Origin: Caulobacter sp. 73W
GTDB taxonomy: Bacteria; Pseudomonadota; Alphaproteobacteria; Caulobacterales; Caulobacteraceae
Assembly (NCBI RefSeq): GCF_041021955.1
Contig: NZ_CP158375.1
Coordinates: forward strand, 2,976,001 to 3,040,000
Direction: 5' to 3'
DNA length: 64,000 nt
Shown here: positions 19,035-27,117 of the stretch, piece by piece
How the letters are laid out: each line of letters begins with the position of its first letter
Position numbering within the stretch: the stretch's first letter is position 1
Notes under the pieces: model-generated
What the model was told of the DNA's origin: nothing
Databases searched by the model: none
What the model saw: only the letters and a program-made list of their open reading frames with translations
Translations under genes and position numbers: made by a program

Positions 19035-19364
19035 ATGCCGAACGACACGGACATCTTTGAAACGCTCCGCCAGGAGCTGCGGCGGGGGAGCCTGATCCTG
19101 GCCGTTCTCGCCCAGCTTCAGGAGGAGCGGTACGGCTACACCCTGCGTCGGGCGTTGTCCGAGGTGGGCGTCGATATCGACGAGGGGGCGCTCTATCCCA
19201 TGCTCCGCCGGCTGGAGGCCCAGGGCCTGCTGACCAGCGAGTGGCGCGAGGAGGAAAAGCGCAAGAAGCGCTTCTATCGCCTGTCGCCCGAGGGCGTCGG
19301 CGTGCTGGCCCGCCTGGCCGTCGAATGGCGGGCCATGAACTCATCTCTCGACAAGCTGCTCTAG
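19035..19364 (+). CDS. PadR family transcriptional regulator
   Basis: 109 residues, s-type PadR: LRRGSLILAVLAQLQEERYGYTLRRAL, then ALYPMLRRLEAQGLLTSEW and the wing KKRFYRLSPEG. The C-terminal dimerisation helix is short. It is followed 14 bases later by a membrane protein with a HAAS-like domain; PadR-HAAS gene pairs are a known arrangement, in which the HAAS protein is thought to act as the signal-responsive partner. Confidence 0.95.
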   Translation: MPNDTDIFETLRQELRRGSLILAVLAQLQEERYGYTLRRALSEVGVDIDEGALYPMLRRLEAQGLLTSEWREEEKRKKRFYRLSPEGVGVLARLAVEWRAMNSSLDKLL

Positions 19365-19378
19365 GAAGGGGGACCAAA

Positions 19379-20389
19379 ATGGACCTGCTCGAGCGTTATC
19401 TTGGGGCGGTGGCCGCCCTGCTGCCCAGCGCCCAGCGCGACGACATCACCGCGGAGATCCGCGACCTGCTGCTGAACCGGTTCGAGGAGAAGGAGGCCGA
19501 GCTCGGCCGCCCCCTGACCGCCGCCGAGCAGGAGGCGATCATCAAGGCCAACGGCCATCCCCTGACCGTGGCCGGCCGGTATGGGGCGCAAGGTCCGCTG
19601 ATCGGACCCGCCGTCTATCCCCTCTACATGCAGGCGGTGAAGGTCTCGCTGGCCATCGGCGCGCTGGTGACGGCGGTGCTGACCGTGATCGCCCTCATGA
19701 CCCAGGCCAACTTCGCCCAGGTCATCATCCAGGGCGTCCACAACTATGTGAGCCTGACGATCACCGTCGTCGGCCTGCTGACCATCGCCGGCTGGCTGGT
19801 GGAGCGTGGCGTGGTGAAGCTGAACTTCCTGGACGACTGGAAGCCGTCGCGGCTGCCGCCCGTGGCGCCCGCCATGCCGGACATTCCCGGCGTGTCGGCC
19901 CTCGGCAGCCTGGGCGCTATCGGCCCGGTGGGAGGCAAGGCGCCCAAGCAGCGCGGCAAGTCGCGGTTCGAGAGCCTTTTCGAACTGGTGGTGACCGTGT
20001 GGGTGCTGGCCTGGTGGTTGGGCTTCACGCCCCTACCGTTCGGCGACGTCGGCGAGGATGGCCTGCGGATCATCCCCGCGCCGATCTGGGCGGCCCTGCA
20101 CTGGCCGATCGCCGGACTGCTGGTGGTGCAGATCGCGGCATACCTTTCCGACCTGCTCCTGACGGCGGCGGTGAGGGTGCGGGCAGGTCTGTTCCTCGCC
20201 AGTCACCTGATCGTGCTGGCCCTGACCTGGGCTCTGTGGGACGCGCGGCCGCTATTCCATGTGGAAGCGACATCGCATCCTGACTGGATGACGACCATCC
20301 AGTTGGGCGTGGATATCGGCCTGATGGTCACCGCGGCGATCGCCGTGGTGGGAATGGGGCGCGAAATCTGGCGTCTGGCGCGGAGCTGA
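19379..20389 (+). CDS. HAAS-domain integral membrane protein, PadR partner
   Basis: 336 residues. The N-terminal 75 residues (MDLLERYLGAVAALLPS, EIRDLLLNRFEEKEAELG, ANGHPLTVAGRYG) look like the HAAS helical signalling domain associated with PadR regulators. About six hydrophobic segments follow (near 95-115, 125-147, 207-224, 236-255, 262-285, 300-325), with a Pro-rich cytoplasmic loop between the second and third. GGAAGGGGG precedes the ATG. Ligand or signal unknown. Confidence 0.8.
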   Translation: MDLLERYLGAVAALLPSAQRDDITAEIRDLLLNRFEEKEAELGRPLTAAEQEAIIKANGHPLTVAGRYGAQGPLIGPAVYPLYMQAVKVSLAIGALVTAVLTVIALMTQANFAQVIIQGVHNYVSLTITVVGLLTIAGWLVERGVVKLNFLDDWKPSRLPPVAPAMPDIPGVSALGSLGAIGPVGGKAPKQRGKSRFESLFELVVTVWVLAWWLGFTPLPFGDVGEDGLRIIPAPIWAALHWPIAGLLVVQIAAYLSDLLLTAAVRVRAGLFLASHLIVLALTWALWDARPLFHVEATSHPDWMTTIQLGVDIGLMVTAAIAVVGMGREIWRLARS

Positions 20390-20443
20390 GGCGCGCAAGC
20401 GCGGGCGGCGTCGTGAACTCGCCGCCCGCATTCCTGGCTTCGG

Positions 20444-20629
20444 CTATTCCTTGTCGACGCCCTTGCTGACCACGGTTCCCACGGCGGCGCCGGCGACGGC
20501 GCCCACGGGACCGGCCACGACGGCGCCGGTGGCGGCCCCGGTGGCGGCGCGCTGTTCGACATTATGGCCGCAGGCGGCCACGGCCAGGGTTGCGGCCGAG
20601 ACGGCGAGAATTGTTACGAGCTTAACCAT
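20444..20629 (-). CDS. Small glycine-zipper lipoprotein
   Basis: 61 residues: signal peptide with lipobox VAAC (Cys 20), then a GxxxG-type zipper (AATGAATGAVVAGPVGAVAG) and a short charged end KGVDKE. It resembles small envelope glycine-zipper lipoproteins of the Rickettsia 17-kDa/Lpp-like sort. A strong ribosome site GGAGGG precedes the ATG and an EcfG-like promoter lies 31 bases upstream, suggesting induction in general stress. Confidence 0.8.
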   Translation of the reverse strand: MVKLVTILAVSAATLAVAACGHNVEQRAATGAATGAVVAGPVGAVAGAAVGTVVSKGVDKE

Positions 20630-20659
20630 TTGATCCCTCCAGATCGGTGTCGGCCTATC

Positions 20660-20685
20660 AACGGCGACGCTTGCGAAGGGGTTCC
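20660..20685 (-). promoter_or_regulatory. EcfG-like promoter of glycine-zipper lipoprotein
   Basis: On the minus strand GGAAC (20685-20681), 17 bases, CGTT (20663-20660), about 31 bases before the start codon. Same form and spacing as the site before the DUF1328 gene. Confidence 0.7.
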
Positions 20686-20968
20686 GAACAGGTTTTTCGA
20701 GCCTTTCGGTCCGAGGAAAAATCTTTTTTGCAGCAACGCTTAACGGGGCATCTTGCAGTCGTCGGCGAAGCGACTCATGGTCCCGCCAGCGGAGCGTGCT
20801 TGCGAATCCGGGCGGATTTCGCCATAAGACGATTTCACGACTTGGAGCTGGGCTGACGTGAACCGGCCTGCTCCGCCTCGTCAGGGCTAAGCGTTACCAA
20901 GGTTAACGGCTCTGACGCGGCGTACGACAGAGGGCGCATCCTGCCCTTGCCGCATAGGACACGATCTT
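20686..20968. other. Intergenic region, no gene seen
   Basis: The divergent spacer before the SleB-like gene. A 69-codon ORF crosses it but lacks a ribosome site, membrane or domain features, and I do not accept it. A GCGTTA-CCAAGG-TTAACG sequence near 20891 looks palindromic but does not fit the CtrA spacing. Otherwise featureless. Confidence 0.5.
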
Positions 20969-22132
20969 TTGTCTCTTAAGACCCAGACACGCGCGGACGC
21001 GCGTGCGCTGTTCGGCGCTGCGTTGATTGGAACGGCCGTTGGCCTGATCCTCGGCGGCGCCTACCTGGCGGGGGGCATGGCCCAGACCGCCACGCAGCAT
21101 GCACGCTCAACCCGCCTGGCCGCAGCCGCGGCCGAAGGGTTCTCCGAGACGGCCCTCAAAGAGGCCGTCCTGCGGATGGACGCCGGCGCTCAGTCGGTCG
21201 CTCGCCGCCATGATCCGTTCACCGTCGCCGGCGACGCCGCGCGGGACCGTCGATCTTCCATTCTGGCCGCACGTCTAGAGCGCAAGGCTCAGGCCACCGG
21301 TTCCAACCTCGACCGCAACTTCGTGATGCGCGCCAGCCTCGGCGGCGGCTTCAATCCGGCGGCCCAGCCCTTCCATATGGCCGGCGCCTTGGACCAGGCC
21401 CGCGAGCTGGAATGCCTGTCGCAGGCCGTCTATTACGAAGCCCGCGGCGAAGGCCCGCGCGGCCAGCAGGCGGTGGCCCAGGTGGTTCTGAACCGCGTGC
21501 GCCATTCGGCCTTCCCCAAGACTGTCTGCGGCGTCGTCTTCCAGCGCGCCAGCGCGCGCGGCGGCTGCCAGTTCAGCTTCGCCTGCGACGGCTCCATGCG
21601 TCGCGGCCGCGAGGGCGGGGCCTGGAGCCGCGCCGAGAAGATCGCCACCCGCGCCCTGTCCGGCGCCGTGATGGCCGAGGTCGGTTCGGCCACGCACTTC
21701 CACACCACGGCCGTGGCGCCGAACTGGGGCCCGCGCATGATGCGCGTCGCCCAGGTGGGCCTGCATGTCTTCTACAAGTTCAACGGGCGCGCCCGTCCCG
21801 CCACCTTCATGGAGCGGCCGCAACTGACCCTGGCCAAGGCCACGGACGTCGCGCCGACGGTCCTGGCCAGCCTGGCGCCCGCTCCGGCGGCGCCGAACCT
21901 GCCGCAAGGGGGGCTGTACATGGCCGGCTCCGCCCTGGCGGATGCCGAGACCGCGACCCTGACCGCCGGCCCCGCCGCCGAGGTCAAGATCGTCCCGGCC
22001 GGCGGCAAGGCCCTGCCGATCGCCGCCAAGGCGACGGCCCCGGCCGCCGACAAGCCGGTGAAGACCGCTGCTCCGGCGGCGGAAAAGGTGGCTGAAGCCG
22101 CCATCAAGACCGCGGCCGTCTCCGAAGAGTAG
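20969..22132 (+). CDS. SleB-type cell wall hydrolase, membrane-anchored
   Basis: 387 residues from a TTG start. An N-terminal membrane helix (about 14-36, FGAALIGTAVGLILGG) is followed by a charged region and a Hydrolase_2 (SleB) domain (about 150-270): LECLSQAVYYEARGEGPRG, with the catalytic Glu in YEARGEG, AQVVLNRVRH and CQFSFACDGS. The C-terminus is Ala/Lys/Pro-rich. Such enzymes are lytic transglycosylases. TTG is chosen because no ATG gives the membrane segment. A paralogue is at 35094-36266. Confidence 0.88.
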   Translation: MSLKTQTRADARALFGAALIGTAVGLILGGAYLAGGMAQTATQHARSTRLAAAAAEGFSETALKEAVLRMDAGAQSVARRHDPFTVAGDAARDRRSSILAARLERKAQATGSNLDRNFVMRASLGGGFNPAAQPFHMAGALDQARELECLSQAVYYEARGEGPRGQQAVAQVVLNRVRHSAFPKTVCGVVFQRASARGGCQFSFACDGSMRRGREGGAWSRAEKIATRALSGAVMAEVGSATHFHTTAVAPNWGPRMMRVAQVGLHVFYKFNGRARPATFMERPQLTLAKATDVAPTVLASLAPAPAAPNLPQGGLYMAGSALADAETATLTAGPAAEVKIVPAGGKALPIAAKATAPAADKPVKTAAPAAEKVAEAAIKTAAVSEE

Positions 22133-22190
22133 AGGCCGATTGCTTCCCCTGGCGGGTGGTGTCCAATGACCCATCCGCCAGGAGGCTTGC

Positions 22191-22721
22191 ATGACCGACC
22201 CCATCCGTGACCGTCTTTCCCGCGAACTGCTGGGCATGCGCTATGCCGAGCTGTCGCCGCTGAAACGGAGCGTGATCGACCTGATCGCGGACGAGTCGCC
22301 GACCAACCTGCATCCCTGCGTCGACAACAAGCCGGCCTTCTGGGACGGCCTGGCCGACAAGGTCGCGGCGGTAGGCGGCTCCTGGGGCTTCATCTTCGGC
22401 TTCGCCGCCGCCCTGATCCTATGGATGGGGGCCAACCTGCTGCTGAGGCCGCTGGGCCACGCCTTCGACCCCTATCCCTTCATCTTCCTCAACCTGATCC
22501 TGTCGACCCTGGCGGCGATCCAGGCGCCGATCATCATGATGAGCCAGAACCGCCAGGCCGCGCGCGACCGCAAGGCGGCCGAGCATGACTACGTCGTCAA
22601 TCTGCGGGCGGAACTGGAGATCCTGCGCCTGCATGACCGGCTGGACGCCCTGCGCGCCGAGGAGCTGGCGGGGATGGTCGAGCGGGTGGAGGCCAAGGTG
22701 GAGCGGCTCAGCGCGGCCTAG
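22191..22721 (+). CDS. DUF1003 membrane protein
   Basis: 176 residues: two membrane helices (about 62-82 and 98-116) within the DUF1003 signature WGFIFGFAAALILWMGANLL and YPFIFLNLILSTLAAIQAP (shown here in part), then IIMMSQNRQAARDRKAAEHDY and a coiled-coil tail. Cytoplasmic ends are predicted. Function unknown. Its stop shares CTAG with the convergent DUF1697 gene. GGAGG precedes the ATG. Confidence 0.93.
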   Translation: MTDPIRDRLSRELLGMRYAELSPLKRSVIDLIADESPTNLHPCVDNKPAFWDGLADKVAAVGGSWGFIFGFAAALILWMGANLLLRPLGHAFDPYPFIFLNLILSTLAAIQAPIIMMSQNRQAARDRKAAEHDYVVNLRAELEILRLHDRLDALRAEELAGMVERVEAKVERLSAA

Positions 22722-23257
22722 GCGCCGGCGGCGTCGCGCAGCTTGAGCACGGTGTTCCAGTTGCGGGCGGTGGTCACTGCGCCGATCCGCTTGTCCAAGG
22801 GCTTGTCCATCAGCGTCGACTGGCTCATGCCTCCCGGGAAGCTCGCATAGATCGTCCGCCCGTCGAGGTGGAAGGTCTCCGGTCCTTCATGGGCTTCCAG
22901 CGCGGCGGCGAGGGCGGCGGGCTCGAGCGGCTCCTTCATGAAGAAGGCCTGGTAGAAGCTGGGATGCTGGGCGGCGAAGTCCGGCATGGGGTTGGCGTCG
23001 ATGATCGCCGCCCACTCCTGCGGGGTGCGGATCATCACAAGGATATCGCGTCCAGCGTGCGCCTTGAGGGCGCCCTCAAGCTTGCGTTCCAGCTCTGCTG
23101 GTGATCCGGCGGCGTTGAACACCATGTTGCCGCTCTGGAGCAGGGTCTTCACATCGGTGAAGCCGATGCTGGCGGCCAGGGCGCGCAGGTCGGCCATGGA
23201 GAGCAGGCCGCGCCCGCCGACATTGATTCCACGCAGCAGGGCGATGTGGCGGCTCAT
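22718..23257 (-). CDS. DUF1697 protein
   Basis: 179 residues beginning MSRHIALLRGINVGGRGLLS, the DUF1697 signature, with TLLQSGNMVFNA and the C-terminal TARNWNTVLKL. The family is cytoplasmic, of unknown function. The ATG overlaps the stop of the TMEM175-like gene as ATGA, so the two are coupled. The stop overlaps that of DUF1003 in a shared CTAG. Confidence 0.93.
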   Translation of the reverse strand: MSRHIALLRGINVGGRGLLSMADLRALAASIGFTDVKTLLQSGNMVFNAAGSPAELERKLEGALKAHAGRDILVMIRTPQEWAAIIDANPMPDFAAQHPSFYQAFFMKEPLEPAALAAALEAHEGPETFHLDGRTIYASFPGGMSQSTLMDKPLDKRIGAVTTARNWNTVLKLRDAAGA

Positions 23258-23949
23258 GCTTCGACCCCGGCCTGGACTTTTACGGCCGCTTTCGGCTGGC
23301 GCGAGGCCAGGAGCCAGACGGCCAGGGGGATGACCCCGTAGATCGAACCGGGCAGCCACGGGGCCGCACTCATCGGCACGAAGGCGGCGGCCAGGATCGA
23401 CAGCAGGCCGATGACTGCGATCCCGGTCCAGATACGCACCGTGAGGCCCGCCTCGATCCGTCCGGTTTCGGTGATGTCCGGTGCGCGCAGGGCGGCGCCG
23501 AAGAGGCCGGCGAACAGGGCCGCCAACAAGCCGAAGCCCAGGCCGTAGACCATGTACAGCGTCCGCAGGTCGGCGAAGCTGGTGATCAGGCCCCGGCCGG
23601 GCAGGCGCTGGCCGAAGACGAAGTGCAGCGTGCTCTCGGCAAGCAGGCGCAGCGGGAAGACGTAGATCAGCATCACGAAGACGATGCCCAGGCTGAATCC
23701 GGTCGCCCATCCGTCGCGGCGGGCGGTGATGCGGCCGAAGGCGCGATGCTGCATCCAGAACAGGATGATCAGGGCGAAGCTGGCGGCGAAGGCCGGGATG
23801 CGGCCGAGCGCCAGGGCAAGGTCCGCCATGGTGGCGGGCGGCAGTCCCCCGGTGATGATCAGAAGGGTGAGGGCGAAGGCGAAGGCCGCGTCCACGAAGG
23901 CGTCCAGTCGCTTGGCCGCTTCGGCCTCGGTCTTTTCGGTTCCCAGCAT
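23254..23949 (-). CDS. TMEM175-like (DUF1211) potassium channel family protein
   Basis: 231 residues with about six membrane segments. The first helix carries RLDAFVDAAFAFALTLLII, the RxxxFxDAxFAF pattern of bacterial TMEM175/DUF1211, whose members form tetrameric K+ channels. Coupled by ATGA to the DUF1697 gene. Channel activity is inferred from family; the pore-lining FSD is here FVD, a deviation worth noting. Confidence 0.82.
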   Translation of the reverse strand: MLGTEKTEAEAAKRLDAFVDAAFAFALTLLIITGGLPPATMADLALALGRIPAFAASFALIILFWMQHRAFGRITARRDGWATGFSLGIVFVMLIYVFPLRLLAESTLHFVFGQRLPGRGLITSFADLRTLYMVYGLGFGLLAALFAGLFGAALRAPDITETGRIEAGLTVRIWTGIAVIGLLSILAAAFVPMSAAPWLPGSIYGVIPLAVWLLASRQPKAAVKVQAGVEA

Positions 23950-24007
23950 GACCTATTCTCCCCCAGACGGGGGACATTAGCCGCACCACGTTCGCTGGAA
24001 AGGGTTT

Positions 24008-24949
24008 TCAGGCGCGGGCGAGGCGACGCAGGGATTGGGGCGGCTGGCCGAAGGCGCGGATGAAGGCGCGGCGCATGCGCTCGGAATCGCCAAAGCCGGT
24101 CTCGAGCGCCACGTCCTCCACCTGCAGCGGGGCGGAATCGAGCAGGGCGCGAGCGGCCTCGACCCGCAGACGCTCGATCGCCTTGGCCGGGGTGGCGCCG
24201 ACGGCGGCGGTGAAGCTGCGGGCGAAGTGGCGCGGGCTCATGGCCGCTTGGCCGGCGAGCTGCTCCACCGACAAGGACTCGGTCAGGTTCTCGCGGGCCC
24301 AGGCCAGCAGCGCATCGAACCGGCCGCCGCCCTTGAGGCTCTGCAGGGCCGAGAACTGTGACTGGCCGCCGGGGCGGCGGTGATAGACCACCAGCTCCTG
24401 GGCCGTCTGGCGTGCGACTTCCTCGCCCAGGTCTGCGGCGATGAGGGCCAGGGCCAGGTCGATGCCGGCGGTGATGCCGGCGCTGGTCCAGATCGGACCG
24501 TCCTGCACGAAAATGCGGTCGGGCAGCAGCTTCACGTTCGGAAAGCGCTTCTGGAAGTCCGGCGTGCGGCGCCAGTGGGTGGTGGCCCGGCGGCCGTCCA
24601 GCAGACCGGCGGCGGCCAGGACATAGGCGCCGGAGCAGATGCTGGCGATGCGCGGACCGGCGGCGGCGCAGGCGCGGACATAGTCCAGGGTGTCGGCGCA
24701 GATGGCGGGCGAGCGCGTGCCCTCGCCGCCGGCGACCAGCAGGGTGTCGAGCGGGCCGACATCCTCGAAGCTGTCGGAGGCCATCATGACGCCGGAGGAA
24801 GAGGGGATCAGCCCGCCGTCCCGCGAGACCATCTTCAGGCTGTAGGCGTCCGGCACGAAGCGGGCGGCGATCTCGAAGGCGGCCACGGGCCCTGCCGCGT
24901 CGAGGATCTGGAAGTTTGGAAAGATGAGGAAGCCCAGCCGCCGTGTCAT
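24008..24949 (-). CDS. GlxA-type AraC regulator with DJ-1/PfpI domain
   Basis: 313 residues: N-terminal DJ-1/PfpI-like domain (about 4-180, RLGFLIFPNFQILDAAGP, with SICSGAYVLAAAGLLDG at the nucleophile elbow, and TSAGITAGIDLALALI) and C-terminal double HTH (MSPRHFARSFTAAVG, GFGDSERMRRAFIRAFGQPP). Divergent from a DJ-1-family hydratase-like gene 84 bases away, which it probably regulates. Confidence 0.93.
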   Translation of the reverse strand: MTRRLGFLIFPNFQILDAAGPVAAFEIAARFVPDAYSLKMVSRDGGLIPSSSGVMMASDSFEDVGPLDTLLVAGGEGTRSPAICADTLDYVRACAAAGPRIASICSGAYVLAAAGLLDGRRATTHWRRTPDFQKRFPNVKLLPDRIFVQDGPIWTSAGITAGIDLALALIAADLGEEVARQTAQELVVYHRRPGGQSQFSALQSLKGGGRFDALLAWARENLTESLSVEQLAGQAAMSPRHFARSFTAAVGATPAKAIERLRVEAARALLDSAPLQVEDVALETGFGDSERMRRAFIRAFGQPPQSLRRLARA

Positions 24950-25033
24950 GACCGTATCCGAGGGAACTATGTCATTTGAGCCAGACGGTAGGCGAGGGAG
25001 GATGAAGCGTCAAATCCCGCATCGGAGCCCCTC

Positions 25034-25729
25034 ATGCCGCTGTCCGAGACCCACATCGTGTTCGCGATCTTTCCGGGTGTCACGCACCTGGATTTCACCG
25101 GCCCGCACCAGGTGCTGAGCCGCCTGCCCGGGGCGAAGGTGACGGTGGCCTCTCTCGATGGGGAGCCGGTGGAGGCGGAGGGGCTGACCTTCTGCAACCT
25201 GGGCAAGCTGACCGACATCGAGACCTGCGATGTGTTGTGCGTGCCGGGTGGCTTCGGCGTGACCCAGGCCATGCTGGACGACGCCTTTCTGGGCGAGATC
25301 AAGCGGCTGGCCTGGGGGGCGAAGTACGTGACGTCGGTCTGCACCGGCTCGCTGGTCCTGGCGGCGGCGGGTCTGCTGACCGGCAAGAAGGCGGGGTGCC
25401 ACTGGGCGTGGCGCGATCAGCTGGCGCTGTTCGGGGCGATCCCGACGGCGCAGCGGGTGGTGCGCGACGGACGCTTCGTCACCGGCGGCGGGGTGACGGC
25501 CGGCATCGACTTCGGCCTGACCCTGATCGCCGAGATCGCCGGCGACGGGGTGGCCCAGGCGGTGCAGCTGGGCGTGGAGTACGACCCCCACCCGCCCTTC
25601 GACAGCGGCTCGCCCGATAAGGCGCCGCAGAAGGTGCTGGCGCGCGTAAAGGCGATCTACGAGGACGGGATGGCGGAGCGCCGCGCGGCCGCGGAGAAGG
25701 CGGCGGCGCGAATGAAGGTCACGGCCTAG
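25034..25729 (+). CDS. DJ-1/PfpI protein, isonitrile hydratase-like
   Basis: 231 residues: IFPGVTHLDFTGPHQVLSR at the start, nucleophile Cys in SVCTGSLVLAAAGLL (about 98), HWAWRD, GGGVTAGIDFGL and EYDPHPPFDSGSP, a combination I know from isonitrile hydratase (InhA) relatives, which convert isonitriles to N-formamides. The specificity is inferred. It is transcribed away from a GlxA-type regulator. The stop shares CTAG with the convergent dioxygenase gene. Confidence 0.85.
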   Translation: MPLSETHIVFAIFPGVTHLDFTGPHQVLSRLPGAKVTVASLDGEPVEAEGLTFCNLGKLTDIETCDVLCVPGGFGVTQAMLDDAFLGEIKRLAWGAKYVTSVCTGSLVLAAAGLLTGKKAGCHWAWRDQLALFGAIPTAQRVVRDGRFVTGGGVTAGIDFGLTLIAEIAGDGVAQAVQLGVEYDPHPPFDSGSPDKAPQKVLARVKAIYEDGMAERRAAAEKAAARMKVTA

Positions 25730-26493
25730 CCTACCCGGACGCTCGTCATCGAGATCGCCGCGAAGACGTCGTCGTTGAAGAAGCTGACCGGGTCGCCGGG
25801 CTGCTGGGCGCCCAGCACATAGAGCAAGGGCAGGTAGTGCTCGGCGCTGTTGATCGAGGCCAGGGCGTCCTCGCCCAGGCTGGCGTAGTCGATCAGCGGG
25901 CCGTGGTCGCCGGTCTCGATCAGGCGCTTGGCGGTCTCGTTGAAGCGGTCGGCCCAGGCGGGGGCTTGCGGCTTGCGGAAGTCGGCGGCGCGCAGGTTGT
26001 GGACAATGTCGCCGCTGCCGATGATCAGCACGCCCTCGTCGCGCAGGGACGCCAGGCGGCGGGCTAGATCGTAGTGCTCCTGCGGCGGGCGGGTGCGGTC
26101 GAGGCTGAGCTGGACCACGGGGATGTCGGCCTTGGGATAGGCGGCGATCAGCACGCCCCAATTGCCGTGGTCGAAGCCGCGCTGGGCGTCGAAGACCACG
26201 GGCTCGGGCGACAGCAGCTCGGCCACGCGGGCGGCCAGGGCCGGATCGCCCGGCGCCGGATAGCGCACGTCGAACAGGGCCTGCGGGAAGCCGAAGAAGT
26301 CATGGATGGTGTGGGGCGCGGTCCCGGAGGTGACCGCGACGCCGCGCGTCTCCCAATGGGCGGAGATCATCAGGATCGCCTTGGGGCGCGGAAGCTCCTC
26401 GCCGATCCTGGCCCAGCCGCGAGACCAGGCGTTGTCCTCGACGGCGTTCATCGGCGAGCCGTGGCCGAGGAAGAGAACGGGCATGCGGGACAT
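25726..26493 (-). CDS. ygiD: Extradiol dioxygenase, YgiD/DODA class III family
   Basis: 255 residues. Conserved metal-binding blocks: LGHGSPMNA (His), SAHWET, FDHGNWGVL and NSAEHYLPLL. This is the LigB-superfamily 4,5-DOPA extradiol dioxygenase group; the natural substrate of bacterial YgiD-like enzymes is not settled. GGAG precedes the chosen ATG; an ATG five codons earlier lacks a ribosome site. It shares CTAG with the convergent hydratase-like gene. Confidence 0.9.
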   Translation of the reverse strand: MSRMPVLFLGHGSPMNAVEDNAWSRGWARIGEELPRPKAILMISAHWETRGVAVTSGTAPHTIHDFFGFPQALFDVRYPAPGDPALAARVAELLSPEPVVFDAQRGFDHGNWGVLIAAYPKADIPVVQLSLDRTRPPQEHYDLARRLASLRDEGVLIIGSGDIVHNLRAADFRKPQAPAWADRFNETAKRLIETGDHGPLIDYASLGEDALASINSAEHYLPLLYVLGAQQPGDPVSFFNDDVFAAISMTSVRVG

Positions 26494-26559
26494 GAGCGGT
26501 CGCTCCATCTGATACAGTTGCAGTAACAGATGGGCCTTCCGCTCACGCCCCGCAAGTCG

Positions 26560-26790
26560 TCAGGGCTTGGCCCGCTCCGTGGAGTTTTCCTCGAAGTCGC
26601 TCTTGGCCTCGGGGTTGCGCGCATGATGGATGTCGCGCTCCCCCCCGCCGCCGGAGACGTGACTGTGACGGGTGTTGGTCGGCTCGCCCGGCGCGCGGGG
26701 ATCGACCTTGGGAGGCTGAGGCTTGGAGGCGTCCTCGTGGCTCGCGCCCGGGCCGCCCCACCGCTCGGTGTTGGGGTGCTTGTCCGGCAT
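26560..26790 (-). CDS. Small hydrophilic, probably disordered protein
   Basis: 76 residues with almost no hydrophobic core: MPDKHPNTERWGGPGASHED, many His, Gly, Pro, Glu and Lys. No family recognised. It is two bases downstream of another small hydrophilic gene and would be co-transcribed from the EcfG-like promoter at 27010-27034. Composition recalls hydrophilin-like stress proteins. Antisense frames are also open, but the start, ribosome context and pairing favour this strand. Confidence 0.55.
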   Translation of the reverse strand: MPDKHPNTERWGGPGASHEDASKPQPPKVDPRAPGEPTNTRHSHVSGGGGERDIHHARNPEAKSDFEENSTERAKP

Positions 26791-26792
26791 GA

Positions 26793-26981
26793 TCAGCGGT
26801 CCTGCGTGCTGAGGTGGGCCGTGGTGTTCTGACGGGTGTTGGCCGTCTGGCCCTGCTGGTCGGGGTTCACGCCGCTGCGCTCGGCGGCGCTGTCGTGCGG
26901 GGCCTTGGCGTCGCGGAGCTGGGGCTCGTCGCCGCCGGCCACGCTGCGTTGCTCGGGCGGGATGGGGGGCTGCTTGGACAT
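26793..26981 (-). CDS. Small hydrophilic protein, stress-type
   Basis: 62 residues, Gln/Asn/Asp/Ser-rich (SVAGGDEPQLRDAKAPHDS, then QQGQTANTRQNTT), no membrane or signal segment. A strong ribosome site AAGGAGA precedes the ATG. The upstream region has GGAAC-N16-GGTT, so induction by the general stress sigma factor is plausible. Function unknown; likely intrinsically disordered. Confidence 0.65.
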   Translation of the reverse strand: MSKQPPIPPEQRSVAGGDEPQLRDAKAPHDSAAERSGVNPDQQGQTANTRQNTTAHLSTQDR

Positions 26982-27009
26982 CGTGCCTCTCCTTGTGGTG
27001 TGGAGAGGT

Positions 27010-27034
27010 AACCGATGTGGAAAGGGGCTGTTCC
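27010..27034 (-). promoter_or_regulatory. EcfG-like promoter of the hydrophilic gene pair
   Basis: On the minus strand GGAAC (27034-27030), 16 bases, GGTT (27013-27010); the start codon follows 29 bases later. A second GGAAC box lies upstream (27055-27051). The -10 has G in place of the consensus C. Confidence 0.6.
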
Positions 27035-27117
27035 AAGCCTGACAGGGGACGTTCCATATCGGCCACACCTTACGACGCGCGACCTCTCGCCTGTTTCGCC
27101 GTGGGGCGACCTGTGCC

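Noticed and set aside
20647..20856. 69-codon plus-strand ORF in the spacer before the SleB-like gene
   Set aside because: No ribosome site, no domain, and it overlaps the EcfG-like promoter of the opposite gene.
20885..20915. CtrA-like TTAA motif
   Set aside because: The spacing between the halves is wrong for TTAA-N7-TTAA.
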